The notes beneath the pieces are model-generated. The model was not told the origin of the DNA. It was given only the letters and a program-made list of their open reading frames with translations, and did no database searches. Below are positions 19,723 to 31,904 of a DNA stretch of 64,000 bases, one piece after another (the stretch's first letter is position 1; each line of letters opens with the position of its first letter). The position numbers were made by a program, and so were the translations under genes. The DNA comes from Turritopsis dohrnii (Eukaryota > Cnidaria > Hydrozoa > Anthoathecata > Oceaniidae). Location of the stretch: NCBI GenBank assembly GCA_027922465.2, contig BQMF02000421.1:1-64000 (forward strand). Direction: 5' to 3'.

Positions 19723-21258
19723 CTTCTTTTTTTTCTTACTGTCCAAACCTAGCGGTTTTTTGAAAATTCATGCGTGCGTTTACATGAAACCAAAACGTCG
19801 TGCAACGCATGTCACCCAGCGAAGAAACCCTTTTAGATTTACAAGTTTCTTTGGTCAATATTAAATGGATTTTTAAGAGCATATACATATTTTAAGATGA
19901 AAACAAAATCTTTAGAAGAAACTTCGAATTATTTTGAACTGTGATCATTCTTTTCTAAAGAAGATTTCAACATTTTGTAAACAGAAGAGTGATGAAAAAG
20001 GTATACATTTCATTTGTTGTTTGTTTTTAGTGAAAACACAAAACATCTTCGTTTGTTTCATGTATGGGCTTATTCTTTTTAAGCTGTGGATACTGAAGCT
20101 CAGCTTAGAGTCCTCCTCAGCTCCAACATCAAAAATGTGGGTCTACTGATGTTTTAATGTAATGTTTTAATGTTTGATGATAAATTTTTAATGTTTTAAT
20201 GTTTGATTTGTTTTTAAGTTATATATATTGTCAATGTCCTTTATTACAAATGGCTTTCCTAAATATAGTAGCGAATTCAAACATCTTCCAATTGCCTGTA
20301 AACTCAATACACAGCAAATCATGTAACAACCCAAAATTTTCCTTTCAGTATATAAATATGTGTGTGTGTGTGTGGTGACTTAGAAGTTTAGAGCATGCAT
20401 AGGTTTATTTTTGAAATGATCAAAATCTTTGTTTGGTTTTTATGTTTACAATATTGGGAATTACATTTGTAATTAAAGAGATTGATAGTACATATCAAAT
20501 GTTTAAAGTTTATGATTTACGTACGTAGTCACTGACTGTGTGACATCTGAAAATATCAATATAAACATAAGCTGATTTTGTACTCCCACCAAAAGAAGGG
20601 ATGTTTTATGTCATTCAGATGCAATTAAGTTTATTGGTGGTGTATACGTATATGCAATGAAGTTTCGCGTAGTGTCAATTACAGTTTTGCAATGCCTTTG
20701 GGTGCATATGAATGTAATCAGAAATGTAATGTCATGTAAAAATCATTCAACCTTTCTTAAATTTCCTAAAGATTTTTTTTAAACTGATCATGAATTTCAA
20801 CTTAGATGAAGAATATAAGTGCATGCCATATTGTTAATCAAACTAAAACAGAAATTTCTGATATGAGTTAACTATATTATGTATGTTGATTTTAGTCGAT
20901 ATAAATGTATTTTGCATGACCAAAATTTATATGTTCTTTGAAAAATGTTTTGAGTTTATGATCATACTCATTAAGATATCTGATAGGATCCATGTATCTT
21001 TTATATTATTTTCTATCAACAAATGTTGTTCAGTTTATTGGCAGTATATATATACATTATAATAAAGTTTCTCATTGTGTCAATTATGCCTTCAAAATGT
21101 CCTGGAAGCATGTAATTAGGAATATTGTAGAAATTATTCAACCATTCAATGATTCAAAATCATTCAAGTTTCAAGAATGCTATTGTAGTATTTCATTTTT
21201 CATATTTTAATTTTTCAACTGATTTTGCAGAAATCTTTCTGCCCGTAAGGGCATCTTG
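19723..21258 (+). mobile_element. Helentron-like repeat, family A, joined head to tail to the previous copy
   Basis: It begins directly at the end of the preceding copy with TTCTTACTGTCCAAACCTAG (5' motif missing) and ends with TTTTGCAGAAATCT, GCCCGTAAGGGC and ATCTTG at 21253-21258. The body is very close to 12855-14526. Confidence 0.65.
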
Positions 21259-22152
21259 TTTGTATTTAGAAAGGCTTAAAAGAATCCCAGACATTTTCCA
21301 AAAAATAAAAGCATTTCCTTTCACACACTGTTTTTATAAAACACATGAGAAGAAAAGAATGAACGCAGTAGAATCATTGAAAGATAATTATAATTTTCTC
21401 CCCTTTCTCCCTTAAATCTTCTTTTAAATCTGTTCAATATTGATCCAATCAACACGTAGAAATCTAAGTGGGTTTCTTCGGTTTCTTCTACCATTATGCG
21501 AACGGCGTGCAAATGTGAAGTCGAAAAATACCCGGATGATCACATGGCAGAAATTCACAAGCCAATAAACTAGCGCTATTAAAGTTAATTAGCACCCTTT
21601 CGTAATAGTGGCGCTTTATGCACCAATGAATTTTGAGACGGCGGCTGTATGAACCAATGAACTTCGAGATTAAAAAATCGCTAGGTTTGGACAGTAAGAA
21701 AAAAAAGAACAGAGCCGGTTTTAAGGTATTTCTTGCTTTCGCAGAAATCCAAAAATGAGATCCTTAAAAACTTTACGAAAGATTGTGGGAAAGTGCTTTA
21801 AACAAAAGATATATTCCCATTATACAAAAATTCCAGAAAATATCAATATTATTGTCGCCGCCCTCTTTCACGATATGAACAGTTTCATAGCTTTTGCTGA
21901 CGTTAGAATGAAAAATTGTTAAATTAATAAACGCCAATTTTCAAGATGCGGCATTTAATAGAGAGCAGCGTTTATCAGAGGGTGGCGTTTATTAAAGTAA
22001 AGTAACTAAACTACTACAAAATAATGAAGGTTGTCCAAGCTTTCTAAAGTGATTAAATAATGTTATGTAACCAATCGGATAGAATGCGGACATAACAAAA
22101 TACTACCCGTACAATTTTGCTTATGTATTGCATGACATTGAGGCTAATGACT
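21259..22152. other. Non-coding stretch with a family A fragment
   Basis: No supported gene. An inverted piece of the family A 5' end lies at about 21672-21757. Confidence 0.5.
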
Positions 22153-24381
22153 CCCAGTAAACACAAAGACGTCTTTAAGACGTCTTTTCTGGTCTCATAC
22201 TAGTACGGACGTCTTTCGACCAGATAAGACGTCTTTGAGACGTCTTTTCTTGGGTTTTGAACAACCAGTTAATTTTCGTCCTAAGAGGACGTCTGAAAGA
22301 CGTCTTTTTGTTGTCCTTTAAAGACGAGTTTCCACTGGTCGCTACGAGACGTTTTAAAGACGTCTTTTTCTTGTCCTCGGTAAAACGAGTTTTCACTGGT
22401 CGCAACAAGACGTTTTAAAGACGTCTTTTTCTTGTCCTCCGTAAAACGGGTTTTCACTGGTCCCAACGAGACGTTTTAAAGACGTCTCTTTCTTGTCCTC
22501 GGTAAAACGAGTTTCCACTAGTCGCTACGAGACGTTTTAAAGACGTCTTGTGCTGTGATGTGACATGATGCGTTGCAATTCGTTGTCCTTGTAAGCGAGT
22601 TGTCACTTGTCAAAATTCAATGTTTCAAATACGCCTTGTTGTCGTCCTTAAAAAAGTGGATTTCCACTGGTCTCTATACAAGATGTTTCAAAGACGTCTT
22701 TTTCTCGTTCTTCAAAGACGATAGTTAAAAGACGGGGGTACTGTTTTTCATTAGCGTGATGCAAAGTTTAGATTTCTTTGAGATTAGTGACTTTAAGCTT
22801 AATAAAAATTAATTTAATAAAAGGGAAACCCTTCATATTATTCTCTATTTTATAAAAAACAACTTTTTAAAACGTTTAACGTACCCTTGTTCTAAAAATT
22901 CGCGGGAATTTAGAATTTTTCGAACACCAAATAAAAACTTTCAGAGATCAAACAAAGAATCGTTGAGGAACGGAGTTTTTTATTCCGAAGGTTTTCCTTG
23001 TTATTAATTCTTGCTTGTTTGAAGACTGCTAAGCTAAGTACCTTTTACTTCTAAAGTTTTCCCCGATAATTTGCTAAGTGTTATTGATTTATGCATTTGA
23101 TTTTATTTGTTTCCTAATTTTGCTAGCTAATGATCCATACTAACACAGTTTATGGTGGTGATGGGGGACAACACCAACATTTTAGTTTTATATATAATGT
23201 GACGGTTTGAGGGAAAATCATAACAACTTATGATTTCTGATAAATAGATTTAACCACATACCTTTTTTAAGAATGCAAAGTGGATTTCTAGAATGGAACA
23301 CTTCAACACATAAGTGGTGGAATTTTTTGCTTCAAAAAAAATCAGGGCATGCTCTTTCGGTTTGGGTGAAGCACTCCGATTATTTCTCGATATTTTTGTA
23401 TCAAAACATTGTAAATACTTTGCTTTGAAAAAGTTTTTTGTCACTGCAACATCGATTTCATGCGTTCAAAAATTTGTTCTAAAACTTATGCAGTGTCATT
23501 GTGGATGGTTTTTACTTATTGGTAGGGGGCTCCCCCAGCTCGTGAATATAATATAAGTTTAAATTTTGCCTTGACACCATCACCAAACTTTCTCATTTTG
23601 AAGTTGAAATATTAGAAGTTATAACTTCTGGGTTTAGAGGTAAATGGAGACGGCAAACAAATGCCATTGTAGATGTTAATAAAAACCAGTCATGTGTTTC
23701 AGAATTCAAAACAAATTTCCTTTTAGATGCCGTTTTGAAGAACTATGCTACTTCAACAGCTTCGACATACAAGAGTGATGGGGGTTGTGTTTAAACAATA
23801 ATCAGTTCGGATGAATTATTTGATTAGTAATTTATTTAATTTATTTAGCTGTAATTTATTTAACTGTTTCTGTTATATGTAAAGAATTTATGATTGGTTT
23901 TAATTTATTTACTCTGAAAGAATACCCATTTCTTATCAATATTCGTTTTCTACTTTTTTGCCCTGGTACGACTTGAAGGCCACTAAGAATGTGTTTTTAC
24001 TGTGCTCCCTGAACTGTATATTTTGTTTAAAGAGGTCTTTTGGAGACGTCTTTTCAGGACCAGTTAAGGCGTCTCTAAGACGTCTTCAACTAGTCTCCAG
24101 GTGTAACAACGAAAGACGTCTTTTAGATACGAGATTAAGACGTCTTTTCAGGACCAGTTAAGACGTCATTAAGACGTCCTCAACTAGTCTCCAGGTGTAA
24201 CAGCGAAAGACGTCTTTTAAATACGAGAGTAAGACGTCTCAAAGACGTTTTCGAAAGACGTCTTTTTCTCGTCCTTAAAAGACGTTTTTCGGTGTTACAC
24301 CTGGAGACTAGTTGAGGACGTCTTAGAGACGTCTTAACTGGTCGTGAAAAGACGTCTCAAAGACGTCTTGTGTTTACTGGG
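22153..24381. mobile_element. 2.2-kb inverted-repeat element packed with AGACGTCT palindromes
   Basis: The ends are CCCAGTAAACACAA (22153) and its reverse complement (ending 24381). Next to each end are dense arrays of AAGACGTCTT-type palindromes, at about 22167-22740 and 24035-24370. The left array contains a tandem repeat of about 61 bp, four copies (22285-22550). The middle (22750-24000) is AT-rich without a convincing frame. Superfamily unknown. Confidence 0.75.
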
Positions 24382-24386
24382 TATGG

Positions 24387-24946
24387 TGGCTCATATCTGC
24401 CACCCATGTTAAGCTGTTGAATAAGGATTTCTACGGCGCAGTTATCAGATCTCTACTGCGCAATAGAAACCATACATATACCGATGAAAGTCCTAGATTT
24501 CTAAGTTTACTGCGCAGTAGTAGAATATTGCGTAGTAGTAAATGCTCTACTGCGCAGTAGAAAATTTGTTACTGCGCAGTAGAGCATAAGGATCCTCAGT
24601 AGCAACACACTTACTGCGCAGTAGAAAATTTCCTAAAATTTCTATGGAGGAGTGTAAGTAGTGTAAGTGTAAGTAGTGGATAAAAGCTATTGCTTACTGT
24701 CACAAAAGCAGCTTTTGCAATCGGTAATGATTGATTTTTCTGTAGGAGGTAAAAATGGTACAGTATAAATTTTTCTGTGGCATATCCTCTTTGATTGCAT
24801 AAAGAATAAAGATATAAAGACGTTATACAGGTATCGAGACGCTTTATATAAAGGGTTCACTACCCTCTACTGCGTATTAGAGACCTTACTTCTGCGCAGT
24901 AGAGATCTTTATTTAACAGCTTAACATGGGTGGCAGATATGAGCCA
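24387..24946. mobile_element. MITE with about 60-bp inverted ends and TACTGCGCAGTA palindromes
   Basis: Ends TGGCTCATATCTGCCACCC are exactly inverted at 24387 and 24946, and the match extends through GTTAAGCTGTT to the first palindrome. About seven copies or near-copies of CTACTGCGCAGTAG lie inside. It abuts the preceding element. Confidence 0.8.
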
Positions 24947-25295
24947 TCGTAAATGATGAACGAAGAGAAAAGAATATCATAAGATCATTGGAAGCCAAAA
25001 TAGAGAGATTTAATTATTTCAAAATATTTGGAAACGTTGGGACATAGAATCCAAAAAAAGATATATGTTAAATGTATAAGGAAACACATACGAGGTTTGC
25101 AATAGGTGTGATAGGATTGAACGCCATAAGACAACTTTAGAAAACTTCCTGTAGCAATTTTTGCACACTTACAATAAATATTTACCAAAATATGTTTTGG
25201 AAGTAGGAATTTAGCTGTTTAATGAGATTTATTAACATAAAACGTAACTAATACAGTGTGTTCACATTCTACTAATTTTTTCAAAAACAAACTAC
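24947..25295 (-). other. Duplicated 3' flank of the GTPase-MACPF pseudogene
   Basis: From about 25086 to 25295 the sequence is similar to 34318-34495, downstream of the intact gene (shared TACGAGGTTTGCAATAG and TTTGGAAGTAGGAA). The duplication therefore went beyond the coding part. Confidence 0.7.
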
Positions 25296-27238
25296 CTATT
25301 CATCACTGTCAGTATCTGATTGAGGTACTTCCTCACCAAAAAGCCAAAATATTAACTTCGCAGGAGTAAAATAAATGGTACCAACCAAAACAGCTGGAAA
25401 TGCTAAAGACCATAATTTGTCTTCTTTTACTTTCTCTATATAGAGGGCGCTGATTGCGTTCCCTGCTGCCTCATCTTTTGTTGAAGGCTTCTTTTTGGGA
25501 ACTCCACACATTGCAAAATGTGCTTCTTTTATGGCACTTATTTGCTCCGCAATATTTAAGCCAGGGCATTTGAAGGACAGCTCAATCAGAATATCAGGCA
25601 TGGATCGCAATTTCAGGTTGTTGGGGAGAGCCACTGAAGGTGTCTTCAGAGAGTCAGTCCATAAATTCCATTATAACAATATAATGACCCCACTTTTGAA
25701 AGAAGTTTTCGGATTTTCAATTTAGTACTATCATCAAAAAATTTTGGTAGGGTTTTTGAGTCTTCCACGAAGTCTGAAGTGGCGAACTGGTAAACTATTT
25801 GGGTGGAAAATATCACTTGCTCGCACAAGAAAGAATACTCCTTATGCTTCTCTGATTTGACAATGTTATAATCAGCTCGTTCCACTATCTCCATTTTAGG
25901 GTCTGTTACAAAAGTATTAGTATTTTGTCCATACGATAATTGTTTGTTTCAACTTTTGACTATCATCCTTGTAGAAATCATGTTTTGGAATTTTGCAAAG
26001 TCTATTCTAGTATACTTTCGAAAAACGTTTGCTTGATATTGTATCATAAACGTGCCGTTTTTACATAGCCCTAAGTATCGATTTGTCCGTCCGACATGAA
26101 ACAAGTATTTTTGTAACAGACCCTTTACTTCTATTGATCTTATCTTTCAACACAAGACATTGTAGGCGGTGAGATTTATATTTCTTTTCCGACTTAAAAA
26201 TTTGAAAGATTTTCTTCCTCTCCATACGACACGAAATTTCTTAACGAACTTTAAAGCCATGTTCAGTTTATGCCATGTCATCAAGTTCGTAAAAGCCGTA
26301 ATTTAAAATTGAAATTGGAATATCCTTGAAAATGTTGAACTCTTTCCCAAAAAGTGTATTGACTTGCTTTATAGATTTGATATGAAGAGATTTCTCGCCA
26401 TGCAGACGCTGCAAATTATTTTGTTTTCTAACATTCAGCTGTACAGGATAAATCATTGATGTGATTTTCTACAGATAAGTACTCTCGAGTCCCGAATAAT
26501 CGTCCCGCCCCGATTGTTAATTTTTCATTTTTTTTCCACCCGGGACATCTTTATTCCAACCCCCCCTATTATTAATATTCAATCATTTTTGTTCATTTAA
26601 AAGTTGTTTTTTTTTCAACGTAAAATATTACAAGCGAACGAAGAAATAAAGAAACTATTTTGACAATAATAAAAAGAATAAACAAACTATTTTAGCAATA
26701 AAGAAACACGTGCTTCGTAGATTCGTGACAACACGTGCTTCGTAGATTCGTAGCTAATTTCTATTGTTAGCTTCACTGACCTGAAAAACATAAACACTCA
26801 AATTTCATTATTCTGTCTGTAGCCATGAGTAAAAGAGTATTTAGTAAGACCAAAGTTTATTTGAGACACTTTTTGATTAGGCATTTTTTTGTATACGTAT
26901 ACGAGTATACGATTCCGTTCCGCCTCAACACGTCACATAGAATATCACCGCTTTCCTTGTCAAGCTCCTCTTGAAAACAATCCTGTACATGTTCCGTAAT
27001 CTTGATTTTGTCATATTCTCATATTCTCCAGATCCTCATCATCATCATCATCATCATCATCACAATTTGAAAATAAGTCAAACCATTTTCTCTCCTCAGG
27101 AGATAGATCTGAGTTAAAGGGGCTACTTCTAGTCGAATGACCAACTCTTGCTATCACTTCATTTCGTTTGGCAAAAAAATGCGATATTGTAGTACATGCA
27201 AGTTTATCGCCAGTTTTCATAAGTACAGCTAACCGCAT
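25296..27238 (-). pseudogene. Decayed paralogue of the GTPase-MACPF gene
   Basis: Four separate minus-strand pieces match, in order, parts of the intact gene at 34496-36775. The piece 27011-27238 matches residues about 262-340, including the acidic tract. The piece 26268-26456 matches 393-450, 25646-25894 matches 504-582 (the MACPF signature region), and 25296-25634 matches 645-759. The whole GTPase domain is absent. About 170 bp is deleted near 25670. A MITE lies at 25899-26123 and about 430 bp of foreign sequence at about 26478-26905. There are frameshifts between the pieces. The shared 3' flank argues for DNA-level duplication rather than retrocopying. Confidence 0.85.
25899..26123. mobile_element. 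225-bp MITE with GGGTCTGTTACAAAAGTA ends
   Basis: Its inverted ends match those of the 8.4-kb element at 37324-45765. TTTA is duplicated at 25895-25898 and 26124-26127. The intact paralogue has a single TTTA at the matching place, proving insertion. Confidence 0.92.
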
Positions 27239-27241
27239 TTT

Positions 27242-27357
27242 GGACCAACATGTTGACCAACATCGCTCATCAACATGTTGGTCCCGTTTGCGATAGGCGA
27301 CAACATGTTGGCGAAGAAAAAAATACGCTAAAAATGTTGGCCAACATTTATTAACAA
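27242..27357. repeat. CAACATGTTG palindrome cluster
   Basis: Three copies of CAACATGTTG and one TGTTGGCCAACA within about 115 bp, probably a transposon end. Confidence 0.6.
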
Positions 27358-28828
27358 GTTAATAAAGTTACGCTTATGACCTAACTCTAATCCTAAAATA
27401 TTCTAAGGGGTCATATTTCGTCGAAAATTTCGTCGGGGAAGTTGTTTCTTAATAGACATGAAAGCCTCGAAGCAATGATTGCATTAAAAGAGTAGATTGA
27501 CACCATTTTCGTGTTGTTCTTCTGATAGCTACTACACTTTGTAAACAAACTCACTGACATTCGAATTTGCGTTCTATTGTAATTTTTATATCTCTCAGAT
27601 TTGCTCTCCTGTGTTACTATCCAATTTTTGTCAGTGTCATTCATACTAGACTAAGAAAAATTTATCCGTTGGAGATTTTAAGACAGAAAAACTTCATTAG
27701 ACAAACGTTTAATTTTTCATCGGGGAAAATATTTCGCTGGGGAAATTTTGCCGAAAAAACCCCTCAAAATTTGCACGAAATAAAGTGGATCAAATCACTT
27801 ATTGAAAGTGGAGTCAATGAACTTCTACAAACAGGCTTTAGGTTGGAGGGATTTCTCTTGTAATAATTAACGAAAATTGGGATTATTTTGAAAATTTTGG
27901 GGGAAAAAACTTTTGCGGTTTACCAATATTGCAATATTTTGCGGGAATAAACTTTTGCGATTCGAGCCAAAACCGCAGAAACCGCAAAACTTTCTTCCGC
28001 AAACCCTTTCTTCCTTTAAAGTAATCTCCAAAGCAGTGGACGCAACCATGTTTTATGCCACTAAAACGTACAAGACCTTTCCCCGATGTCGGTGTAAAGA
28101 TTGTTAATACCTAATCCAACCGGAATGGTCTCTTTTTAAAGATTTCAATGACTTTTTTAATAAGGGACATTAACTTTGCTCTGAGCCTGGTGTGCCTTAC
28201 AAGTTTAGCCTCACAGTTCCTCAATGAGTTCCTTTTTTCCGCTTTTGTTTTTTCTGCTAAATTTCTATTTTCCTACTTTTGTGTCTTTTGTAATTTGTGT
28301 GCATGTCTCTTATTGATAACCACTGCATATTGTTCTCAATTTTTGCCTGACCAGTTCCTTAGCTGTTCCTCATTTTTTAACACTCAGGTATTCCTCAAAG
28401 AAAACGTGTGGAACTGAAACAAAATCGGTTGGCAAAATGCTCCATGATGTGTGTAAACATTTTTAAAGTGTTTATTGAAAACTTTAATAGTATTCAAAAC
28501 AAATCATAAAGAACCTAATATTTTAGTCAGGTAGCTACTTGCAAAAAAAATTGGAAATGAGAGGGACAATGTAAAACTACTTTGAACTGTTAGATATCAT
28601 CCCTTAGAACTAGAAAATCATTATCGGAATATCTGAAATTATTTACTGGGCGTGTCCAGTACGATTTTTATTTTGATGACGTCACACACAATAAAACCAA
28701 AATTTTTTTCGAAATTTTTCAAGTATTATTATATCATTCGATAGGTTTTCTTATGCTGAATTAAAAGCCCAATTATGTCATGGTGTGATTTTGAACCTAA
28801 AAAAAGTTATTAGGGATAAACGACTTGC
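27358..28828. other. AT-rich stretch without a supported gene
   Basis: Degenerate repeats of TTTTGCGGTTT and GCGGGAATAAACTTTTGCG type occur at 27890-28010. No gene is supported. Confidence 0.5.
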
Positions 28829-28836
28829 AACTACAT

Positions 28837-28980
28837 GGTGCGATTTCCTTTTCGCACCCCTCACTCTCCTTCTCTAGGATGTTTTAGGGTCAGGCTTAGG
28901 ATTATTTTTTATCTCCGTGATGAAGAGCCAACTAGTAAAAAAATATGGCAGTAGTGGGGTGCGAAAAGGAAATAGCGCCC
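28837..28980. mobile_element. 144-bp hAT-like MITE
   Basis: Inverted ends (GGTGCGATTTCCTTTTCGCA and a near match, inverted, at 28955-28980) are flanked by AACTACAT and AACTGCAT, an 8-bp duplication with one mismatch, as in hAT elements. Confidence 0.65.
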
Positions 28981-28993
28981 AACTGCATTATGT

Positions 28994-29285
28994 ACATTAT
29001 TCACTAAGATTTCCTTCATTGTCACTATCGCCATCATCATTATCTTCATCAGAAGTATCATAATCAAATTTCAAGTTTTCGCATCATTCGCCACAACCAC
29101 ATAAATCAATGCATTCGAGGCAGTGCGATCGATACTCGCATACTTGGGTGCGGCATTTTGATTTCGAGCAATTACAGGAAATCAACTCGATGACGTCGAC
29201 TGGTGCTGCAGGAAGCAACTTCCAGTCAATGGTTAAGACACCAGCCTCCATCTTCCATCCATGACCAATGGGACTTGGTATCTTG
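28994..29285 (-). pseudogene. Cys-rich transposon protein fragment
   Basis: The minus-strand frame reads HGWKMEAGVLTIDW, then a cluster of nine cysteines beginning CNCSKSKC and ending in LCGCGE. An in-frame TGA follows, then CEN and an acidic Asp/Glu tail. This type of cysteine cluster is similar to the one at 60361-60468 and is typical of Academ-like and related DNA transposons. The in-frame stop and lack of the rest show it is dead. Confidence 0.6.
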
Positions 29286-29340
29286 CAGGGCCGCCAGATA
29301 ACGATTTAGGGTGAGGGGGCCAAAACTGCGAAAAAAGGAC

Positions 29341-31715
29341 GATGCTGGTCAAAATTAGTGTGACATTTTTTTATCACCAAAAAAATGCAAAATTTAGACT
29401 TTTTGTGATATCTTATTTATTACTTTGTCGTTTAGCTTGAGATTTTATGAGGTGAAAGGTCTATTAGAGACGAGTCCATTTATATAACTATTTTTGTTAT
29501 TAGAGCCATTTTGAGGTTGACAGGCAAAAAATGACTGTTTCAAGAAAATGTCATCCTCAGAAAAAGAAACTAATAAGGAAAACTGGAAATTACTAAAAAT
29601 GGGTTGTTGAATGGTTATACTAATCAAAAAGTGTTAAAAGAGCCAGGTTTTCTTGTTATAGAAGCCGATATTGAGGTTGACATTTTGATGTTTTTCAAGC
29701 TGGGCTATAATCGTTTTTACCCTGTCAACCTCAAACTCATGTTATAATTTCTTACTAGGTGTTTCAACCCTTTTCCAGGACATAAAGAATCTATTAGAAC
29801 ACATCAAATTCATTAAGGGAGCTATTTTTGAGGTTGACAAGTGATAGGAAACACCTCAATAAATTGAAAAGTTTTCAATTTTTATAATATTAGAATCAAA
29901 AAGATAATCAATTATTTTCTTGAAACAGTAGGCTATCAAATTACCTTAAAATACATAATGAACGATTAAAAGAACAAAGTTTGAGGTTGACAATTCTAAC
30001 AGTGAAATAATCTAGAATCTTACTGAAATAAAAGGTGAACTACTTTTTCTGTCAAAAACAAAAAAGCCATGAAGAGAAAATGTTAAATAAATAATACTGA
30101 AGAAGAGAGTCACTCAAATGAAACATGTACTATAAATCAAATAGTGTTTCATATATTATAAAACATGCAGCAGAAGTGTTCATGTTGTTTTGATTTTATC
30201 AATATAGCAGAGAATATCAGTTAAGTCCTTGTTATCCAAACGTAAACCCTTCTTGGTTTCATGGAATGGTACAAACGGATAAAACACACTCTCTCTATAA
30301 AAGAAAGTTGCCTTTTTGCTAATTTTGAATAACTGGGAAGTTTTGTTAGTATGTTCACGCTCAAGAAAATGCCCCTTTAGGAAGTCAATCCTTGCAGGTA
30401 TTGTGTTCCCATAATCATCAATGATATCAGAGTCAGACTCGCCACTTCCAATAATTTGTATAAACCAAACACTGTCATCTGACTTGGAATCAGCAGCTAC
30501 TGCCACAATCGATCCTTCAGGCATAAAGGCATAAAATGAAACCAGCAGACAAAAAAAACAACTTACAAAATTCAAAATACTTTACAATGTCTTCTGTTAT
30601 TAAAAACAATGCAACGACTTCCATAAATCTTAGACAATGCAAGAGCTTCTTCAAAAGTAATAAAAAACATCAAATCTATCTGTAAACCTCAAAACTGGTT
30701 CAAATAACAATTGTAAGCCTCAAAATGATATATATTTTAGCAAATTCTAGATTTCAATACAAAGTTAGCCTATCCACTACTGAATTGTTTTAAAAAGTGA
30801 AAACTAAACAACAATAACGATTTAGATGAAAATATCTTACCTGTTGAAAATTCTCATGTAAACCTCAAAAAAGGCTCCTTTAACAATTTTTTTTGAATAA
30901 AATTGTTACAAGATGTTCCCCTTGCTTATTTCAAGAAGCATTGAAAGTGTATATGTGTCAATAGGCTAAAGTAATGATAAAAATTCCATGTAAACCTCAA
31001 TTTTGGATCCATTAACAATTGTAAACCTCAAAATTGTATCCCTCTAACCAAATTCGAACCTTTGAAAGTATTTAAAGTACAACAGTCAGAGAGATTTCCT
31101 ATCCAGCACTGATTAGTTTGATGGATGAAAACTAAACCATATCTTCTTATGGGGAGGCAAATGAAAAAATACCTTAGCTACCTGTTGAAAGTTCTCCTGT
31201 AAACCTCAAAAAAGGCTCTTTTAACAAATTTTTTTGATTGAAATTGCTGTTAAAGCCCCATGTTTACCATGTGTCTGAGAATACAGCCTCAATAACTTAA
31301 AAAGTTGAAGTTATGACTGAACTTATGTGTAAACCTCACTTTTGGGCCCCTTAACAAGTGTCAACCTCAAAGCTATGCGCATAATGAGAAAGTCCACACT
31401 TTCTTGAGTATTTTAGCATCAAACAGATTTGGAAAATACTAATCTAACGTTGACTAATCCAGGACCAAAGAACCCTAGTACTGTCAACCTCAAGCCATGT
31501 CAACCTCAAATTTGGCTCCTACTTCGAAAAAGCATATCTTCAGTTTGAGTCAACCTCAAAAAAAGATACTTATATATATCCCTGGAAAGCAAATTTAATC
31601 AGCCTAACCATATTCAATTTTCGGTTGTCAACCTCAAATTTAGCACATTTTATGGGGATAAATGTCAACCTCAACAAAAATGTCACAAATACCCCCTCTA
31701 TTTTTGACCAGCATC
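29341..31715. mobile_element. Transposon of 2.4 kb with an internal motif array and GGAC target duplication
   Basis: Inverted ends GATGCTGGTCAAAA (29341 and 31715) are flanked by GGAC on both sides (29337-29340 and 31716-31719). Inside, TGTCAACCTCAAA or its variant TGTAAACCTCAAA occurs about 17 times. It appears in reverse complement on the left side (29512, 29666, 29832, 29982, with one exception near 29721) and direct on the right (30680-31680). One short coding piece remains at 30180-30575. Confidence 0.7.
30180..30575 (-). pseudogene. Remnant transposon ORF
   Basis: A 131-residue frame. From about residue 18 it reads like a domain I recall at the C-terminus of large transposon proteins of aquatic animals: GSIVAVAADS, then DDYGNTI and FLKGHFLE. 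The hydrophobic first 17 residues are probably intron read-through, since a TTTATG junction precedes the domain. The catalytic part is not present, so the element cannot move by itself. The family name is not certain. Confidence 0.45.
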
Positions 31716-31904
31716 GGACCTTAATATATTTTGTTATGCTAGGGCTTAGAACTCTTTCTCGGGGCATGTAGATTCCAGATTGGTTATAGCTGGCAATTTG
31801 CCATTTGTGAATGCACCCACAGTAACATGTGAAATTAGTTTTTCTTAGTTGTGTTATATATAACTTCTTTGAAATGTATGTCATCAAAATAAAGACTTTC
31901 ATGC

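Noticed and set aside
22175..22466. Overlapping minus-strand reading frames rich in Thr, Lys and Ser in the AGACGTCT array
   Set aside because: They are read-through of the 61-bp tandem repeat, with no start context or homology.
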